NCBI GenBank assembly: GCA_027475525.1
Contig: JAMWFC010000005.1
Coordinates: forward strand, 1,178,001 to 1,242,000
Length of the DNA stretch: 64,000 nt
Direction: 5' to 3'
From: Macrolepiota albuminosa
Taxonomy: Eukaryota; Basidiomycota; Agaricomycetes; Agaricales; Agaricaceae
Of this stretch, positions 10,644-22,127 are shown piece by piece. The notes under the pieces were generated by a model. That model did no database searches. It was not told the DNA's origin and saw nothing but the letters and a program-made list of their open reading frames with translations. Numbering within the stretch: position 1 is the stretch's first letter; each line of letters starts with the position of its first letter. Made by a program: the position numbers and the translations under genes.

Positions 10644-11001
10644 CCGACTCTGCGTCAACTACCGGGGACTCAATAAGATCACCAAGAAGAACCGCTACCC
10701 GCTCCCGCTCATCGGCGATCTGGTCGATCGACTCCGCAGTGCCAAGGTCTACACGAAGATCGACCTCCGCTCCGGTTACAACAACGTCCGCATCGCCCCG
10801 GGACACAAGTGGAAAACCGCGTTCCGCACACGGTATGGTCTGTTTGAGTACCTTGTAATGCCTTTCGGAATGACTAACTCCCCCGCCACGTTCCAATACT
10901 TCATGAACGACATCTTCCACGACATGAGCAACGTCTTCGTGATAGTCTACCTGGACGACATACTCATCTACTCCGACTCGAAGGAAGACCACCAGAAGCA
11001 T

Positions 11002-11155
11002 GTCCGGCAAGTCCTCGAACGCCTCCGGGAGCACAATCTCCACGCCAAGCCCGAGAAGTGTTCATTCCACACGGAAGAGTCCGGCAAGTCCTCGAACGCC
11101 TCCGGGAGCACAATCTCCACGCCAAGCCCGAGAAGTGTTCATTCCACACGGAAGA
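11002..11155. repeat. 77-bp-period tandem duplication no. 6
   Basis: Units at 11002 and 11079 are identical and interrupt the RT just after YLDD. Confidence 0.93.
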
Positions 11156-11784
11156 GGTCGAGTATCTTGGCGTCATCGTATTCCCGAACGGCGTCTGCAT
11201 GGATCCCCACAAGGTCGAGGCCATCGTCAACTGGCCGCAGCCCCAGAACGTGAAGGAAGTACAGTCCTTCCTGGGTTTCGCTAACTTCTACCGGAGGTTT
11301 ATAGACAACTACTCTGGGATCACGAAACCCCTCAACTGGCTCACGCGTAAGGACATCGCCTGGAACTGGGACAGTAAGTGCCAGAGCGTCTTTAACCTGC
11401 TCAAGGAGGCTTTCACAGTCGCCCCGGTACTCCGGCACTACGACCCGGCCCTCCCAATCATCCTGGAATGTGACGCGTCCGACTACGCCATCGCCAGGAT
11501 CCTCTCACAGATGGAGTCTGACGGTGGGGAGCCCCGGCCAGTCGCTTTCTACACCCGGTCCATGATCGACGCCGAGCTCAACTACGACATTTACGACAAG
11601 GAACTCCTCGCCATCGTCGAAGCCTTCAAGCAATGGCGGGCCTACCTCGAGGGAGCCCGGCACCAGATCCAGGTCTATTCGGATCATAATAACCTGCAGT
11701 ACTTCACCACGACCAAACAACTCAGTCGATGACAGGCCCGATGGTCCGAGATCCTCTCGGAGTACGACTTCATGATCCAGTACC

Positions 11785-12058
11785 GCCCGGGACGACTTGG
11801 CGCCAAGCCCGATGCCCTCACCCGTTGACCGGACGTCTACCCCAAGAAGTCATTCGAGGCGGCCCGGGACGACTTGGCGCCAAGCCCGATGCCCTCACCC
11901 GTTGACCGGACGTCTACCCCAAGAAGTCATTCGAGGCGGAACGCAATGCGTTCAATCATCGCGTGGTGATCCCTCCCAAACACCGGACGTCTACCCCAAG
12001 AAGTCATTCGAGGCGGAACGCAATGCGTTCAATCATCGCGTGGTGATCCCTCCCAAAC
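11785..12058. repeat. 77-bp-period tandem duplications nos. 7 and 8
   Basis: Two overlapping arrays: units at 11785 and 11862, then units at 11905 and 11982. Both have exact period 77. They sit between RNase H and integrase in E1. Confidence 0.93.
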
Positions 12059-13317
12059 ATTTGAATGCCTTACTGATTTTAAACGAGGAAGGGACTCTGA
12101 GTCAGATCCGCCGCGCCCCCCGAGACAAGTACTTCACCGACCACGACCCCCGCAAACCCCCCGATGGAACCGACCAGGACCCCGCCTTCTCCCTGTCCCC
12201 CGACGAAAAACTCCTCCTCCGGGACGGCCGCATCTACGTCCCAGATCACGCCCGACTTCGCTACGACGTCCTCCGTCAACACCACGACCACAAGCTCCGA
12301 GGACATCCTGGAATACGTAAGACCCTCCAGCTCATCTCCCGGACTTACTTTTGGCCAGGGTTGAAGAAGGACGTGACCCGTTACATTCGATCATGCGAGC
12401 CCTGCCTCCGGGCCAAGGTCCCCCGACACCGACCATACGGACTCCTGAAACCCCTGCCGGTCGGGCGATGCCCCTGGTCCTCCATATCTCTGGACCACAT
12501 CGTCGAACTCCCGGAGTCTGAAGGGTTCGATGCTATTCTCGTCATTGTGTGCAGGCTAACCAAACAGGGCATCTTCCTACCCTGCCACACCACGGATACC
12601 GCCCCGGACTTCGCCCGGCTGTTCCTCAAGCACGTCTTCGCCAAACATGGTCTCCTGGACGACATCGTCTCCGACCGGGGCCCCCTCTTCGTATCCAAGT
12701 TTTGGGCTTTCCTGTGTAAGGCACTTGAAGTAAAGACTAACCTCTTTACCGCCTACCACCCCGAAACCAACGGTCAGACCGAAAGGGTCAACCAGTCCCT
12801 TGAGCAATACCTCCGGCTGTACGTCAACTACTTGCAGGACGATTGGCGCGCCGAGCTCCCCCTGGCTGAGTTCACCTACAACAACACGCCGCACTCTGCC
12901 ACCGGGGTATCGCCTTTCTTTGCCAACAAGGGGTACCATCCTTGACTGACGCTCTTGCTCCAGGACATCCCGTCACACGCCGCCCACGAGGTTGCCCGGG
13001 ATCTCCAGTCTCTTCACGAGTTTCTCCGGGAAGAAATCAACACCGCGAACCAGGCCTATGCGAAACATGCCGACCGAAAACGGGAAGACACCCCCGACTG
13101 GTCCCCCAGGACTAAGGTATGGTTGGATCGACGCCACCTCCGCACCCGCCGGCCCTCCCCAAAACTCGATCACAAGCGCCTTGGCCCATTCAAGATCTTG
13201 AAGAAGGTCTCATCCCACGCCTACAAGATTGAGCTCCCCCCGGGACTTAAAGGCCTGCACCCGGTATTCCACATCCGCCTCCTAGAACGGCACCCCCTGG
13301 ATCTCTTCTCTGAATGA
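12059..13317 (+). pseudogene. E1 integrase
   Basis: The zinc-binding N-terminus shows HPGIRKTLQL...YFWPGL and CEPCLRAK. The D,D,E core follows: LDHIVELP, VSDRGPLF and GQTERVNQSLEQ. The C-terminal module has KRLGPFKILKK..SHAYKIELP. It inserts the DNA copy into the host genome. TGA stops interrupt at 12943-12945 and at 13315-13317; both read as former CGA arginine codons. Apart from that the frame is open over long stretches, so decay is mild. Confidence 0.9.
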
Positions 13318-13563
13318 CGACCCGAACCCCCTCCCCCGGTCGAGGTCGAGGATGAGTACCACTACGAGGTCGAAGACATCCTCGACTCCCGGAACATCCG
13401 CGGACGACCCCACTTTCTCGTATGATGGAAGGGATACGGCCCGGAAGACGACACTTGGGAACCGCGCCGGAACCTCGAAGGCGCCCTCGACAAACTCCGG
13501 GATTTCCAGCAACGGCACCCGGGAAATGACCTCCCCGGGCGCAGGACTCATAGAGGGCAGTAG
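13318..13563 (+). pseudogene. E1 C-terminal chromodomain
   Basis: In frame after integrase lie [10 protein letters not shown], then [18 protein letters not shown], and [13 protein letters not shown], a typical chromodomain that tethers chromovirus integration to marked chromatin. The stop at 13423-13425 (TGA) sits at the position that is Arg or Lys in chromodomains. The frame ends at a TAG near 13560. Confidence 0.85.
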
Positions 13564-13792
13564 TGGGCATCACCCCCGCCTCTGGACTCAGTAGGGATTC
13601 AACTCCCACGTATACTTTCTACCTTCCTTTCAGGATCTTACTCCCTTTTGTTACCTTTTTTCAGCAGCACCCTGGATTCTGGGCAAGGTGCTCTTCCCGG
13701 TTCCCCCATCATTTTACTTACGCTGTTTTGACTACGGAAGACCAAGTATATACATTTTCTTTATAAGTACAGTATTCTACAAGCTGCCGCCC

Positions 13793-15523
13793 CTAATCGG
13801 AACCCCCCTCGCCATCCCCTCCCCCCGGCCAACCCCAGAAGCCCTCCCCCATCCCCTCCGGCCCGTGCTCCCGCCACACCTCCTCGGCCAGCATCTCCCA
13901 GGACGGGAGGGGCTCACCCTCATCCAGCACCCGCTCGAACCAGGACCCCGGGGCAGGTACGTTTCTTCGCTGGTGCGCGGCCACCAACCGCCCCAGGAGA
14001 TCCAGTCCACGCTCCATCCCAGGGGTCGTCACCTCTGGGCAATGCCCCTCCTGGAACGAAGCCAGCGCCGCGGCAACACCATCCAGGAGCAGACGGTGCT
14101 CCCGGGCCCAACCTGAAGGAGTCAGCAGGAAGATTGAACCTGGCAACGGAGGACTTACTCAAAGATGCCATACGCGCGACTACCACGTCGCAACGCAGGC
14201 CTTCCGCCAACTCCTGCCCCGAAGGGATCCTCTCCAGGATCCCCACTCCCGGCCCCAGCCTCGCCTGTAACGCCTTCAGCCCGGCCTCCCCTTCTCCCTG
14301 GGCAACCCTGGCCTCCCGATCTCCCTCCGGGCTCCTTCCGACCGCTGCCTCCTCCCCCACCCCCTCCTCGTGGCCCCCCTCCTCTCGCCCGACCTGCCCC
14401 TGCAGGGTCTCGACTTCGCCTGCTAGGAGGCCCCCAGACAGGGGAGAAAACACTGCCGGGGATAGGCGCAGGGAAGATATCGGGGAAGGGGTCCCCAGGA
14501 ACAGGCACGCCCTCTTGGGAGGCCCCGGGGAGGGACTGGGCAACGCCCGCTGCTTCCCCTTGTCCAGGTGCCCCCCCTGCCCCCGGGCGACGGACTGAGG
14601 GGCCCGGCGCGTGATCAACACCACGGGCCGGCCCCGGCCCCCCACCCGGGCGACCCCCCGACTCCCCGACCCCCCACTGGGCACCTCTGCAGGCGCTGCA
14701 GGCCCCTCCCCCACCGGCTCCACCGCCTCCCCCGCCGGCTCTGCCACCCAATCGCGCTCCTCAACCCCCATCCTCCGGGTAATTCCCCTCAGCGGCCATC
14801 CCTGCTCCCGGGCGACAGAACGCGCCCTCCACAGCGCCGACACGGAACAGCGCTCGTGATTGAGGTGGCAAGCCTCGCACACGGCCGTGTCCCGGCAGGA
14901 CGAGGGGCTCGGAACTTCGAAGATGCAGAGCACCCTCCGGCGGGCGCAGTGCAAGCACTGCACCGAAGTCAGCAATAGGGATCATAGGTAGGGCACAACT
15001 CACCGGTCCATTACTCACGTACCAAGCATGAGTAGGCAGTCCCCGGGGCCTCTCCAGGGCCTCCTCAAACAGCTCCTGTGTGGCGCCCACCTACGCGACA
15101 CGTTGTCCCTCCGGGACCTCTGCCACGGTCCCTATCGCCATCCGGGAGCAGCGAAAACAAGGGGCAGGCAATCTCGGGCGGGGAGGGGGCTGGGGACGAG
15201 GAGGGCGTACGGTCATCCGCGCGAAAGTCGGCGTGGGGTGACTCGGATAGGGCTCCGGGGGGGCGCTGGGGCCAGCCTCGGGAATAGACTCCGGAAGTCG
15301 GCTGGGACCCGCCTCCGGGGCCGGAATATTGCGTTGTTCTGAAAAGGAAAGGTCAGTGGGGTAAAGGGGTGGCGCGGGAGTACTCACGTTGCTTGATGAG
15401 CGCCGCCACACGCTCCCGGTCAAGACAAGCCCGGTAACGTGCGTCCCGGGCTTCCCACGCCATGAGGGGCACGACCTCGTTCGTTTGCGGGGGCGTCGGC
15501 GAATGCGTCGGTGTTCGCGACAT
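13793..15523 (-). pseudogene. Spliced antisense gene in E1; Cys-cluster protein of unknown function
   Basis: Minus-strand exons 15523-15388, 15338-15019, 14957-14159 and 14112-13793 join with GT-AG introns of 49, 61 and 46 bp and consistent phase. They give 524 codons with one in-frame TAG (15093-15091). Exon 3 opens with a cysteine array: C153-x2-C156-x6-C163-x9-C173-x5-C179-x2-C182-x6-C189, resembling a fungal Zn2Cys6 cluster. A CFRC pair ends exon 2. The rest is Pro/Gly/Arg/Glu-rich, then a helical C-terminal part (EHRLLLDGVAAALASF, LPSWEMLAEEVW). The gene fills the space between integrase and 3' LTR and starts about 127 bp from the LTR, which may supply its promoter. I do not recognise the family; a DNA- or RNA-binding role is inference from the cysteines only. 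Confidence 0.78.
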
Positions 15524-15649
15524 AGTTGAGTTTGATGGTAAAAAAATTTTTCGTTACGTGGCAGGGCAGGCGCCAGTTCCCACGCTCAGGTCCAGTCCGA
15601 ACCTCCGGCTACGCGCGCCTCGGAGGGTCTCGGCGCTGAGGGGGGGTGA

Positions 15650-16420
15650 TGTCACGACCCCTCCCCCCCGGAACCTCCCCGGGACACCCCCGGAGCCCCG
15701 CCCAGGAACCTCTTCCGTCAATCCCACAGCGCACCCCGCCCCCACAGCTGCTGACGCCGCCATCACACGCATCAATAACCGCCATCAGCCAGCCCCCCCG
15801 GGACCCCTGCATCACAGACCCCGGGATCAACCACCATCAACGATCGGATCACGCGGCTCGCATCCGGCCATCACGCATCATGCCCCACGCATCACGACTC
15901 CCTCCGTGCCAATTGATCGCGTGTCCCCACATGCGCGATCCCGGTATACAGTCCCTGACCGCTACTCAATGACCCCCGGAACTCATCCCAGACACCCCGG
16001 AATCCTGAGACACGATCCGTAGTACTTATAGTGTAGTTCTCCGCTGTATTCGCTAGTCTTGATATTACTTTGGTTATTGTGTGCCCTTTGCTTGACTGGT
16101 ACGCCTTGATTGGTACGCTTCGACTGGCACGCCTAAGTATACGTGTGCTCTAAGTTTTGGTACGCACTTCGCGACTCTTGATTTACTAACTTGGTCTCGT
16201 CTTAGAACCTCCGGTTCACGACTCGACCCCCTCTAACTCTCAGTTACCTCCAACCCAAGACCCCCGGACTCTAGTCCCCTCTCCCGGGATTACCCCTGTC
16301 CTTGTCTTGAACCCCGGAGTCCTAGCCCCGGAGTTCCAGACACCCGAGTATTCGTAGGTCAAGTCCGCATCGTAAGGGCGTTGCTTTCCCGGAAAGCCCC
16401 CGACTCAGCGGAACCTGACA
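15650..16420 (+). mobile_element. E1 3' LTR, 771 bp
   Basis: It starts TGTCACGACC and ends GGAACCTGACA and is preceded by a G-rich polypurine tract. It differs from the solo LTR at 6838-7622 by scattered substitutions and small indels. The 5-bp flank on its right (GTGGC) has no partner because the 5' end of E1 is missing. Confidence 0.9.
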
Positions 16421-17136
16421 GTGGCAGCGCTTATAAGTTGGAATGATGGCATTTCCCTATGATTGACAGCTTGACGTTTTATCTTGGTGCCTGGCACTAC
16501 TTAGTGCCTTCTCTTTACTTGACTGACAGTATTTTTATTAACTTCTCAATATTTAGTTTAATGTATGGCAACCACTTACATTCTTTACAGTTTACCATTC
16601 CTTGGCAATGCTTAGCTGCTTAGCAATGGCAAATTCTTTTTACTATAAATATATACCATTGTCACTAGTTAGAAAAAAAAAACAGAGTACTCCAGTTTAC
16701 ACCCCTCAGTTCATCTTATGGTTCAGATTTCTTTTGAGCTGACTAAGTTCATAGTCACCAACTGTCTGAATACTTTTAGCCTGCTTGCTGCAGTCACGCT
16801 TATAGAACCTACATGCCTTGCACTTACAGCAGGCATTATGCAGCTTAGTCATTGCTAAGTTTCTAGTTTCCTTGCCACATCCTCTGCCACACTCACTTGT
16901 ATTTATCTCTCTTTATTTTTTAGGTGCACTTTTGCAGTTAGCATACCTAACTTACTGCACATCCTTGCCAACTCTCATTACCAACCTTCACCAAATTTTG
17001 CTATTCAACTCATTTTCTGACTTATTCTCTGGGAACTGCCTGGAACTCTCTCAACCCTTAGCATGTCCAAACACATTTTATATAGGTCAGTAGCCATAAA
17101 CCGTATCTGCTACTGATCTACTTTTGGGCATCATCA
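16421..17136 (+). mobile_element. 3' part of an E4-family (B-type) LTR
   Basis: The end TTTTGGGCATCATCA and the preceding 'ttctctgggaactgcctggaactct' match the 3' parts of the LTRs at 40863-41878 and 51764-52701. The start is missing and abuts the E1 3' LTR. It is an inverted, diverged partner of the LTR at 18581-20829. Confidence 0.7.
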
Positions 17137-17690
17137 GTGCTCAGCCCAAGTAGAAGCCTATCAATGCATTGCTAGCAGGTACTGAAGTTGGCAAGGTAAA
17201 TCTCCCTTCCTTCCCTTTATATTAATAACATTGATCCTGGATAGTCAACCCATACTTCTCCAGTACTTGCTAGTTTTCCAGTTGCTTTATTGACTCATAC
17301 TGCTCTTCCATCTTCCACCCTCTTTGCTACTTCTATCAATGTTTTGCCCATGCTTGGCAGTCCCTTTTGTAGTAAGGCCTCTCTTGCTTGTACCGCTCCT
17401 TATAATTCAGCTGTCAAATATATTGCTGTTTTTTTTTAGTAATTCCAAGATTAGACTGACTCATTTATTATCCCATGGTCCTCAATTTTACTGTTGTCAT
17501 TGAGCACACTTCCATTACTTGTGCTAGCCTTATTAAAGACACTATGTGTTGTCCTTCTTCTTTCTTTTTACCTTTCTAATCTTCTTCAGATCCATCTTTT
17601 TACTTGCAGTGTCTCTTTATATATTGTAAGGGCTCTTCTGACATCATCTAATCTTAGCATCTAATCCTAGTGTCCTTAAGCACCTAAGCA
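17137..17690. other. Decayed sequence upstream of the accessory-gene relic
   Basis: No open frame or recognisable motif survives. By position it could hold the 5' exons of the accessory gene whose later exons are visible at 17698-18100, but I cannot align it to those exons by eye. Confidence 0.4.
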
Positions 17691-17697
17691 GACCATG

Positions 17698-18100
17698 TTT
17701 ACTAACATGAAGCTCTGTGACCTTTTGCACCTTTGTTGTGACACTATTGTTGTTGATATCAGAATACCTGCCAGAGTCCAAATTATCAGTACTAAGAAGA
17801 AGATTACTGTCACGCCTCAGAAACATTGGGCCTTTCAAACTAAGGTTGGCATAGTAGGTCTTTTTCTGCTTATTCTTTGTTAATAATGTCACTGACTTCT
17901 TCTTCAGTATGATAAGTGTTGGTCTGAGAATAATCCTGAAGATTGCTGGTTTCCCACTATATCACTCCCCTGCTACTACTGCAATGCATTAAGACATGGT
18001 TGCACTTTCAATGGCATTTGTACTTGTGAGGAAGGTAAAAATGCTAGTATGCAAAAGAATTATGAGCACACCATATTGGTTTGTAATGGCAAGGGACTTT
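17698..18100 (+). pseudogene. Relic of the E4-type Cys-cluster accessory gene
   Basis: Two exons, ending at 17853 and starting at 17908, are joined by a 54-bp GT-AG intron at the same place as an intron of the E4 antisense gene (50467-51593). The upstream exon aligns without gaps to that gene's exon 5 over about 45 residues. The downstream exon reads YDKCWSENNPEDCW and PCYYCNALRHGC against CDKCWADNDPEGCW and PCYRCGALKRAC in E4. Differences such as Arg to Cys or His suggest C-to-T decay. Stops follow downstream. This second copy supports the E4 gene model. Confidence 0.72.
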
Positions 18101-18776
18101 ATATGGCAACAATGAGAATTAGCAGCATCTCATCAACCTATCATCATTAGTGCTGCAAGTTTAGCACTCCCAATGACCCAGGATGGTACCACTATGGCTG
18201 CTTTCTTTGTCTGATCTCCTCATTGTCCTGCTTTGCTGAAGCATAAACCTGCCATCACATTCTCTAGCAAAACTCCTGGTAAGCACTGTGAGTTAGCACC
18301 TTCTGCTTTCATTGTTTTGTCTACTACCAAGTCATCTGATGAAGGTGAGGCTATTAAGAGGGATGCTGAAGGTAAAGATGATGATGAAGTTCCTTCTATG
18401 CTTGTTGTTTCTAAAGTAGATGAGCTATTAGTAGTATGCACCCTCCTTTTTTAAATTACTTTCCCAATTGCCACTAACCTCCAGTGGTGAACTATAGATT
18501 GCTTGTTCTTCTACTTCTTGTTTTCTTGTTAATTCAATTACTAAAACCCTCAATCTTTCCTCATTGTTGTAGAGATCTCTTGATAAGGCCCAAAAGTTGA
18601 TCAGTAGCAGACACGGTTTATGACTACTGACCAGAGAAAATGCATTGGGCACACTAAGTGGTAAGGGAGTCCCAGGCAGGTCCCAGAGAACAAGTCAGAA
18701 ACGAGTTGAATGGCAAGTCTTAGTGAAAGCCAGGAAGCAAAGTTGGTAAGAGTAATGTGCTAATGATAAAGTGCAT

Positions 18777-19687
18777 TGATAGGACCCCATACAAGATCAG
18801 CACATCAACAGCAGGCCTGGCAGCATGGCACCAGCTCAGAATATCTTAGCATGCAAGATTTGACCAATTTTGGCAATATTTGACAGCTACACATAGCAAG
18901 AAGCAGATCTGATCAAGAATAGCACTGACAGCAGACAGAATGACAACTAACAAATAGCATCAATCACTAATAACAGCGCTTAGCAAGAAGACTAATGATC
19001 TATTAAAAATGATGGACAGCTTGGCGTTTGACCTTAGTAGCTGACAGCGCTTAGCACCTCAATTTAGCATTGCTTAGCATAATTGGACAGACAGAAAGTT
19101 CAATAGATTGATAGTTTAGCATTGTAATCTGCTGCCTGGCACCACTTAGTGCATTAAATGGATGGTAGAGATCTGAAACCATTGGAGCCACCCTATAAAA
19201 TTTTCCAATTTACCACACTTTAGTGTTATTAGCTGCTTGGCGACAATGAACTCCTTGTAGTATAAAAGTAATTACTGACTTGTGCATACTCAGAAGAACA
19301 GAGTTTCTTGCTCCCACCTACTCTAGTCTTCTTTATGGTCTAGATCTTGTTTATAGTCAGCAACATCAAAGTTTTTGGCAGTTGTAAACTATTGCTATCA
19401 AACGGAACCTTCACACCTCACTTACATCTACAGCAGGCATTAACATTGCTTAGACCTTGCTAAGCTCCCCTCGTGTTCTTGCTGCTTACCTTGCTGCACT
19501 CAACTTACTGTTTATTCCACAGGTGCCTCACTTGCCAACCCTCTTCCTGACTCTTTATTATTTTACTGATATGACCTCTGGGATCTGCCCAGGACTCTTC
19601 TTGACACATTAAGGAAGCCCAATGCTAGCTTTTGGCTTGGTAACAGTATTCATACATTTGTTACTGACCAAACTTTGGGCATCATCA
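18777..19687 (+). mobile_element. Solo LTR, E4 family (B-type), 911 bp
   Basis: It starts TGATAGGACCCC and ends TTTGGGCATCATCA and is flanked by a perfect 4-bp duplication GCAT (18773-18776 and 19688-19691). The flanking sequence joins up as a reverse LTR of the same family when it is removed. Confidence 0.88.
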
Positions 19688-20323
19688 GCATTTAAATAAA
19701 AGAGGGAACAGATATGAGTAAGGTGCAGCAAGGAGTGCAGCAAGAGAACTGGAGACTTAGCAATAACTAAGCTGCATATTGCCTGCCATAGATACAAGAT
19801 GCATAGGTTCCATATGCATAACTGTGGCAAGCAGGCTAAAGATGTCCAGACAATTGGTGACTATGTACTTAATCACCTCAAAAGAAATCTAAACTATAGG
19901 GTGAACTGAGGTGTAAACAGGGTATTATGTTCTGTTGGTAACTAGTGACAATGGTAAGTATTTATAGTAAAATAAGTTCTCCATTGCTAATTGGCTTAAG
20001 GGTCGCCAAGGAGTGGTGATCTGTAAGAAATGTAATTAAATGTTGTGCATTAAACTAAATAATGAGAAATAAAACAAGAAAGCTGTCCATCTGACTAAGG
20101 AAGGGGTGCCAAGAAATGTCAGGTAGTAGAGTAGACATCAAGCTATCCATCACAAGTAAATGCCATTATTCTCAATCTACAAGCACTGTTATTGGCTAGC
20201 TGTACCATATGCTAATTGATTGATGCTACATGTCACTGCTTGCTAACAGCATGATTGTTAGCTGTCACCTGTCATTCCAGCTGCCGCTGGTGCTATCACT
20301 GATCAGATCTGTTGCTTGCTATG

Positions 20324-20801
20324 CTTCCTTCTTTCACTCCTTATTCCTTCACTCTCCTTTCATTTATTTCCTTATTTCTTCTATCATTCTCTTATTTTGC
20401 TATTTCTATTCTCTCAACACTATCTGTTAGTACTATTCTCAACTTTTGAGGTGCTCTGGTTCTTTAGCTATCATTCAGACAAGTGTGGGCCCCTCAGCAC
20501 CGCTTCCAGACTGCTTATATAAGCCAGAGTTTGCCAGAGTTTGCACCTTATTTGTGCAATTGTTTGTGTAGGCAATTTTCAAGTTTCTAAGGTTTTGTTG
20601 TACTGTACAGTTGTTTTTCATGCTTCAGAGGCCCCAGAAGGATCCAACCTAGCATAGGAAATTCCTAAACTTGTTCTCTTTGAATCTCCCTCTGCCAGGT
20701 GAGTAGTTATTATGATATTGTCAGTACATACTCTAATACACTTTGGATCTCCCTCTGCCAGCTGTGTGACTGAGCCACAGCCTCTAGAGGTTGTCCTTAC
20801 A
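20324..20801 (+). mobile_element. Family A LTR, 5'-truncated
   Basis: It matches 3745-4543 without the nested family H LTR and ends GGTTGTCCTTACA. The first ~20 bases are lost, so no target duplication can be read. It provides an empty-site allele (gccagagtttgc) for the family H insertion at 4045. Confidence 0.8.
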
Positions 20802-20829
20802 TGCACCTAGCCTGTGTGGGGTCCTATCA

Positions 20830-21549
20830 CCCTCCTACTGATGACATTCCTATATCTATCAAAAGTGCTAGCCCCACTTCTGATCCTGCTACAGCTAGCA
20901 ACTCATCTGTTGTCTTTTTCTTTACTCCTTCCATGACTTCTCCTTGCAGTTCTACCACTCTCCCTAGTACTTGTGAGACCTCCGTCTGAGGAAATCCTGG
21001 TGCCACAGAGTGAGTGCGGCCACTGCTGGAGGTTTTCAGAGGACGTCTCATTTCTTCCTGCTTTCACTTTTCATTTCTTCATTCTCTTATTTCTGCTGTC
21101 ATTCTTTTACCTTACTGCTTCTACTCTTTCAACACTATTTATTGGTACTATTGTCAGCTGAAGATTACATTGAAGCTAATGTAGTGTGACAAGTCGCTTT
21201 ATTCTGGGCCACAGAGGCTGACTCTGTGAACTGTCTGTGGCCCATAGAAATACCATAAAAAAAAAAGCTTACAGTTAGTATAGATGATTATGAGCTTATA
21301 CATACACTTTTGATACTAGAGTTCTATTCTCTAGTCATACTTTTCTTGCACACCCTCCCACCTCTCTCTTGTTACTCATTCTTGGACTCCATTTTAGACA
21401 ATCTTTCTTGTCATTTTGATTCATATATTCTATCTAGTACATCCAACAAACTGCAGCGGCTAATAGACATAGGACAGATATCATTAGATACAAAATATAA
21501 TATTTTCCTATCCTATGCTCAGGTCATCTTCTATGATTCTCCCTTCAGA
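20830..21549. other. Decayed repeat-derived sequence
   Basis: It includes a stretch resembling a Ser/Thr/Pro-rich gag remnant (20840-20990) and pyrimidine-rich sequence like the start of family A. There are no intact frames and no clear boundaries. Confidence 0.4.
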
Positions 21550-21720
21550 CTAAGCTACTCATCTAGAGAGTGGTCATTGAGGTGAGACTCCCTTGGGAAT
21601 AGGTCTCACCTGTGACTGCTCTCTGCAGCAGCTCCACATAGTAAATTGTGATGTCCAAAAGCGCTCACATTAGTCACATAAAAACAATAGTTTTAATTGT
21701 TATTAAGTAGTGATTCTTTT
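21550..21720 (+). repeat. Dispersed repeat I, copy 2
   Basis: Diverged copy of 4590-4722 ('ctagagagtgg', 'gtctcacctgtgactgctctct'). Confidence 0.55.
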
Positions 21721-22127
21721 TAATATTCTAGTTCGTTATTCCAGGTAGGGTGGGTAGGGAAAATTAGTTTGGAGATAAAATGAGCATAAGAGGGCAGTAA
21801 AAAAAGACTTGTTGTTGCAGCATTATTGCACAACGATAATATATATATTTGTGTACAGTAGACAATACAATAATAAACTGGAGTCAATGCCAAAAGATGT
21901 AAATACAAGTAAGATGATATACAAAGTAAACAGTGTACCTGGAGTTAATGCCAAAAGATGATATGACCCCAGGTCTCCACATAATATTTATAGTCATGTA
22001 TATAAGTATGTTATGTCATAAAAGAATAATAAATGTATTATAGTGAAACAAAGAAAACATACACGTGTATGAGGTAATAATGATGTTATTTGAAAGTGGT
22101 CAGTGTCAGACATCACACCCTTCGATA

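Larger units (their letters stand above)
10262..11830 (+). pseudogene. E1 reverse transcriptase and RNase H
   Basis: The frame runs from a YHEFADVFSE linker into [26 protein letters not shown], and the catalytic YLDD at 10948-10959. The thumb and connection follow (FLGFANFYRRFI), then RNase H (ECDASDY, YDKELLAIVEA, YSDHNNLQYF). It copies element RNA into DNA in cytoplasmic particles. Breaks: TGA at 10505-10507, 11730-11732 and 11826-11828, each at a position where the family has Arg, and 77-bp duplications at 10490, 11002 and 11785 that shift the frame. The second duplicate at 10582 carries C, giving CGA, where the first has TGA. Confidence 0.9.
8225..16420 (+). mobile_element. E1: Ty3/Gypsy chromovirus, 5'-truncated
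   Basis: Order: end of gag with a zinc knuckle, two protease-like domains, RT, RNase H, integrase, chromodomain, an antisense spliced gene, polypurine tract (gaggggggg just before 15650), then the 3' LTR. The 5' LTR and start of gag are absent; sequence changes at 8224/8225 to old repeat D with no duplication. The element is strongly GC-rich compared with everything around it, which suggests recent arrival or a different mutational history. Seven 77-bp tandem duplications and at least six TGA stops break its frames. Confidence 0.9.
18581..20829 (-). mobile_element. E4-family LTR, reverse orientation, carrying two nested LTRs
   Basis: In + orientation it starts TGATAAGGCCCAAA and ends GGGGTCCTATCA, the reverse complement of the B-type LTR ends. 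The flanking 4-mers CTCT (18577-18580) and CCCT (20830-20833) differ by one transition. It is interrupted by a forward B-type solo LTR (18777-19687) and a family A LTR (about 20324-20801), with some sequence lost next to the latter. Confidence 0.7.

Noticed and set aside
6838..16420. Reading 6838-7622 and 15650-16420 as the LTR pair of one full-length E1 element
   Set aside because: The left LTR has its own perfect GCACT duplication on both sides and is followed by repeat D, not by a primer-binding site and gag.
17695..17883. 62-residue + strand open frame as a stand-alone small gene
   Set aside because: It is one exon of the accessory-gene relic and reads through a recognisable intron.
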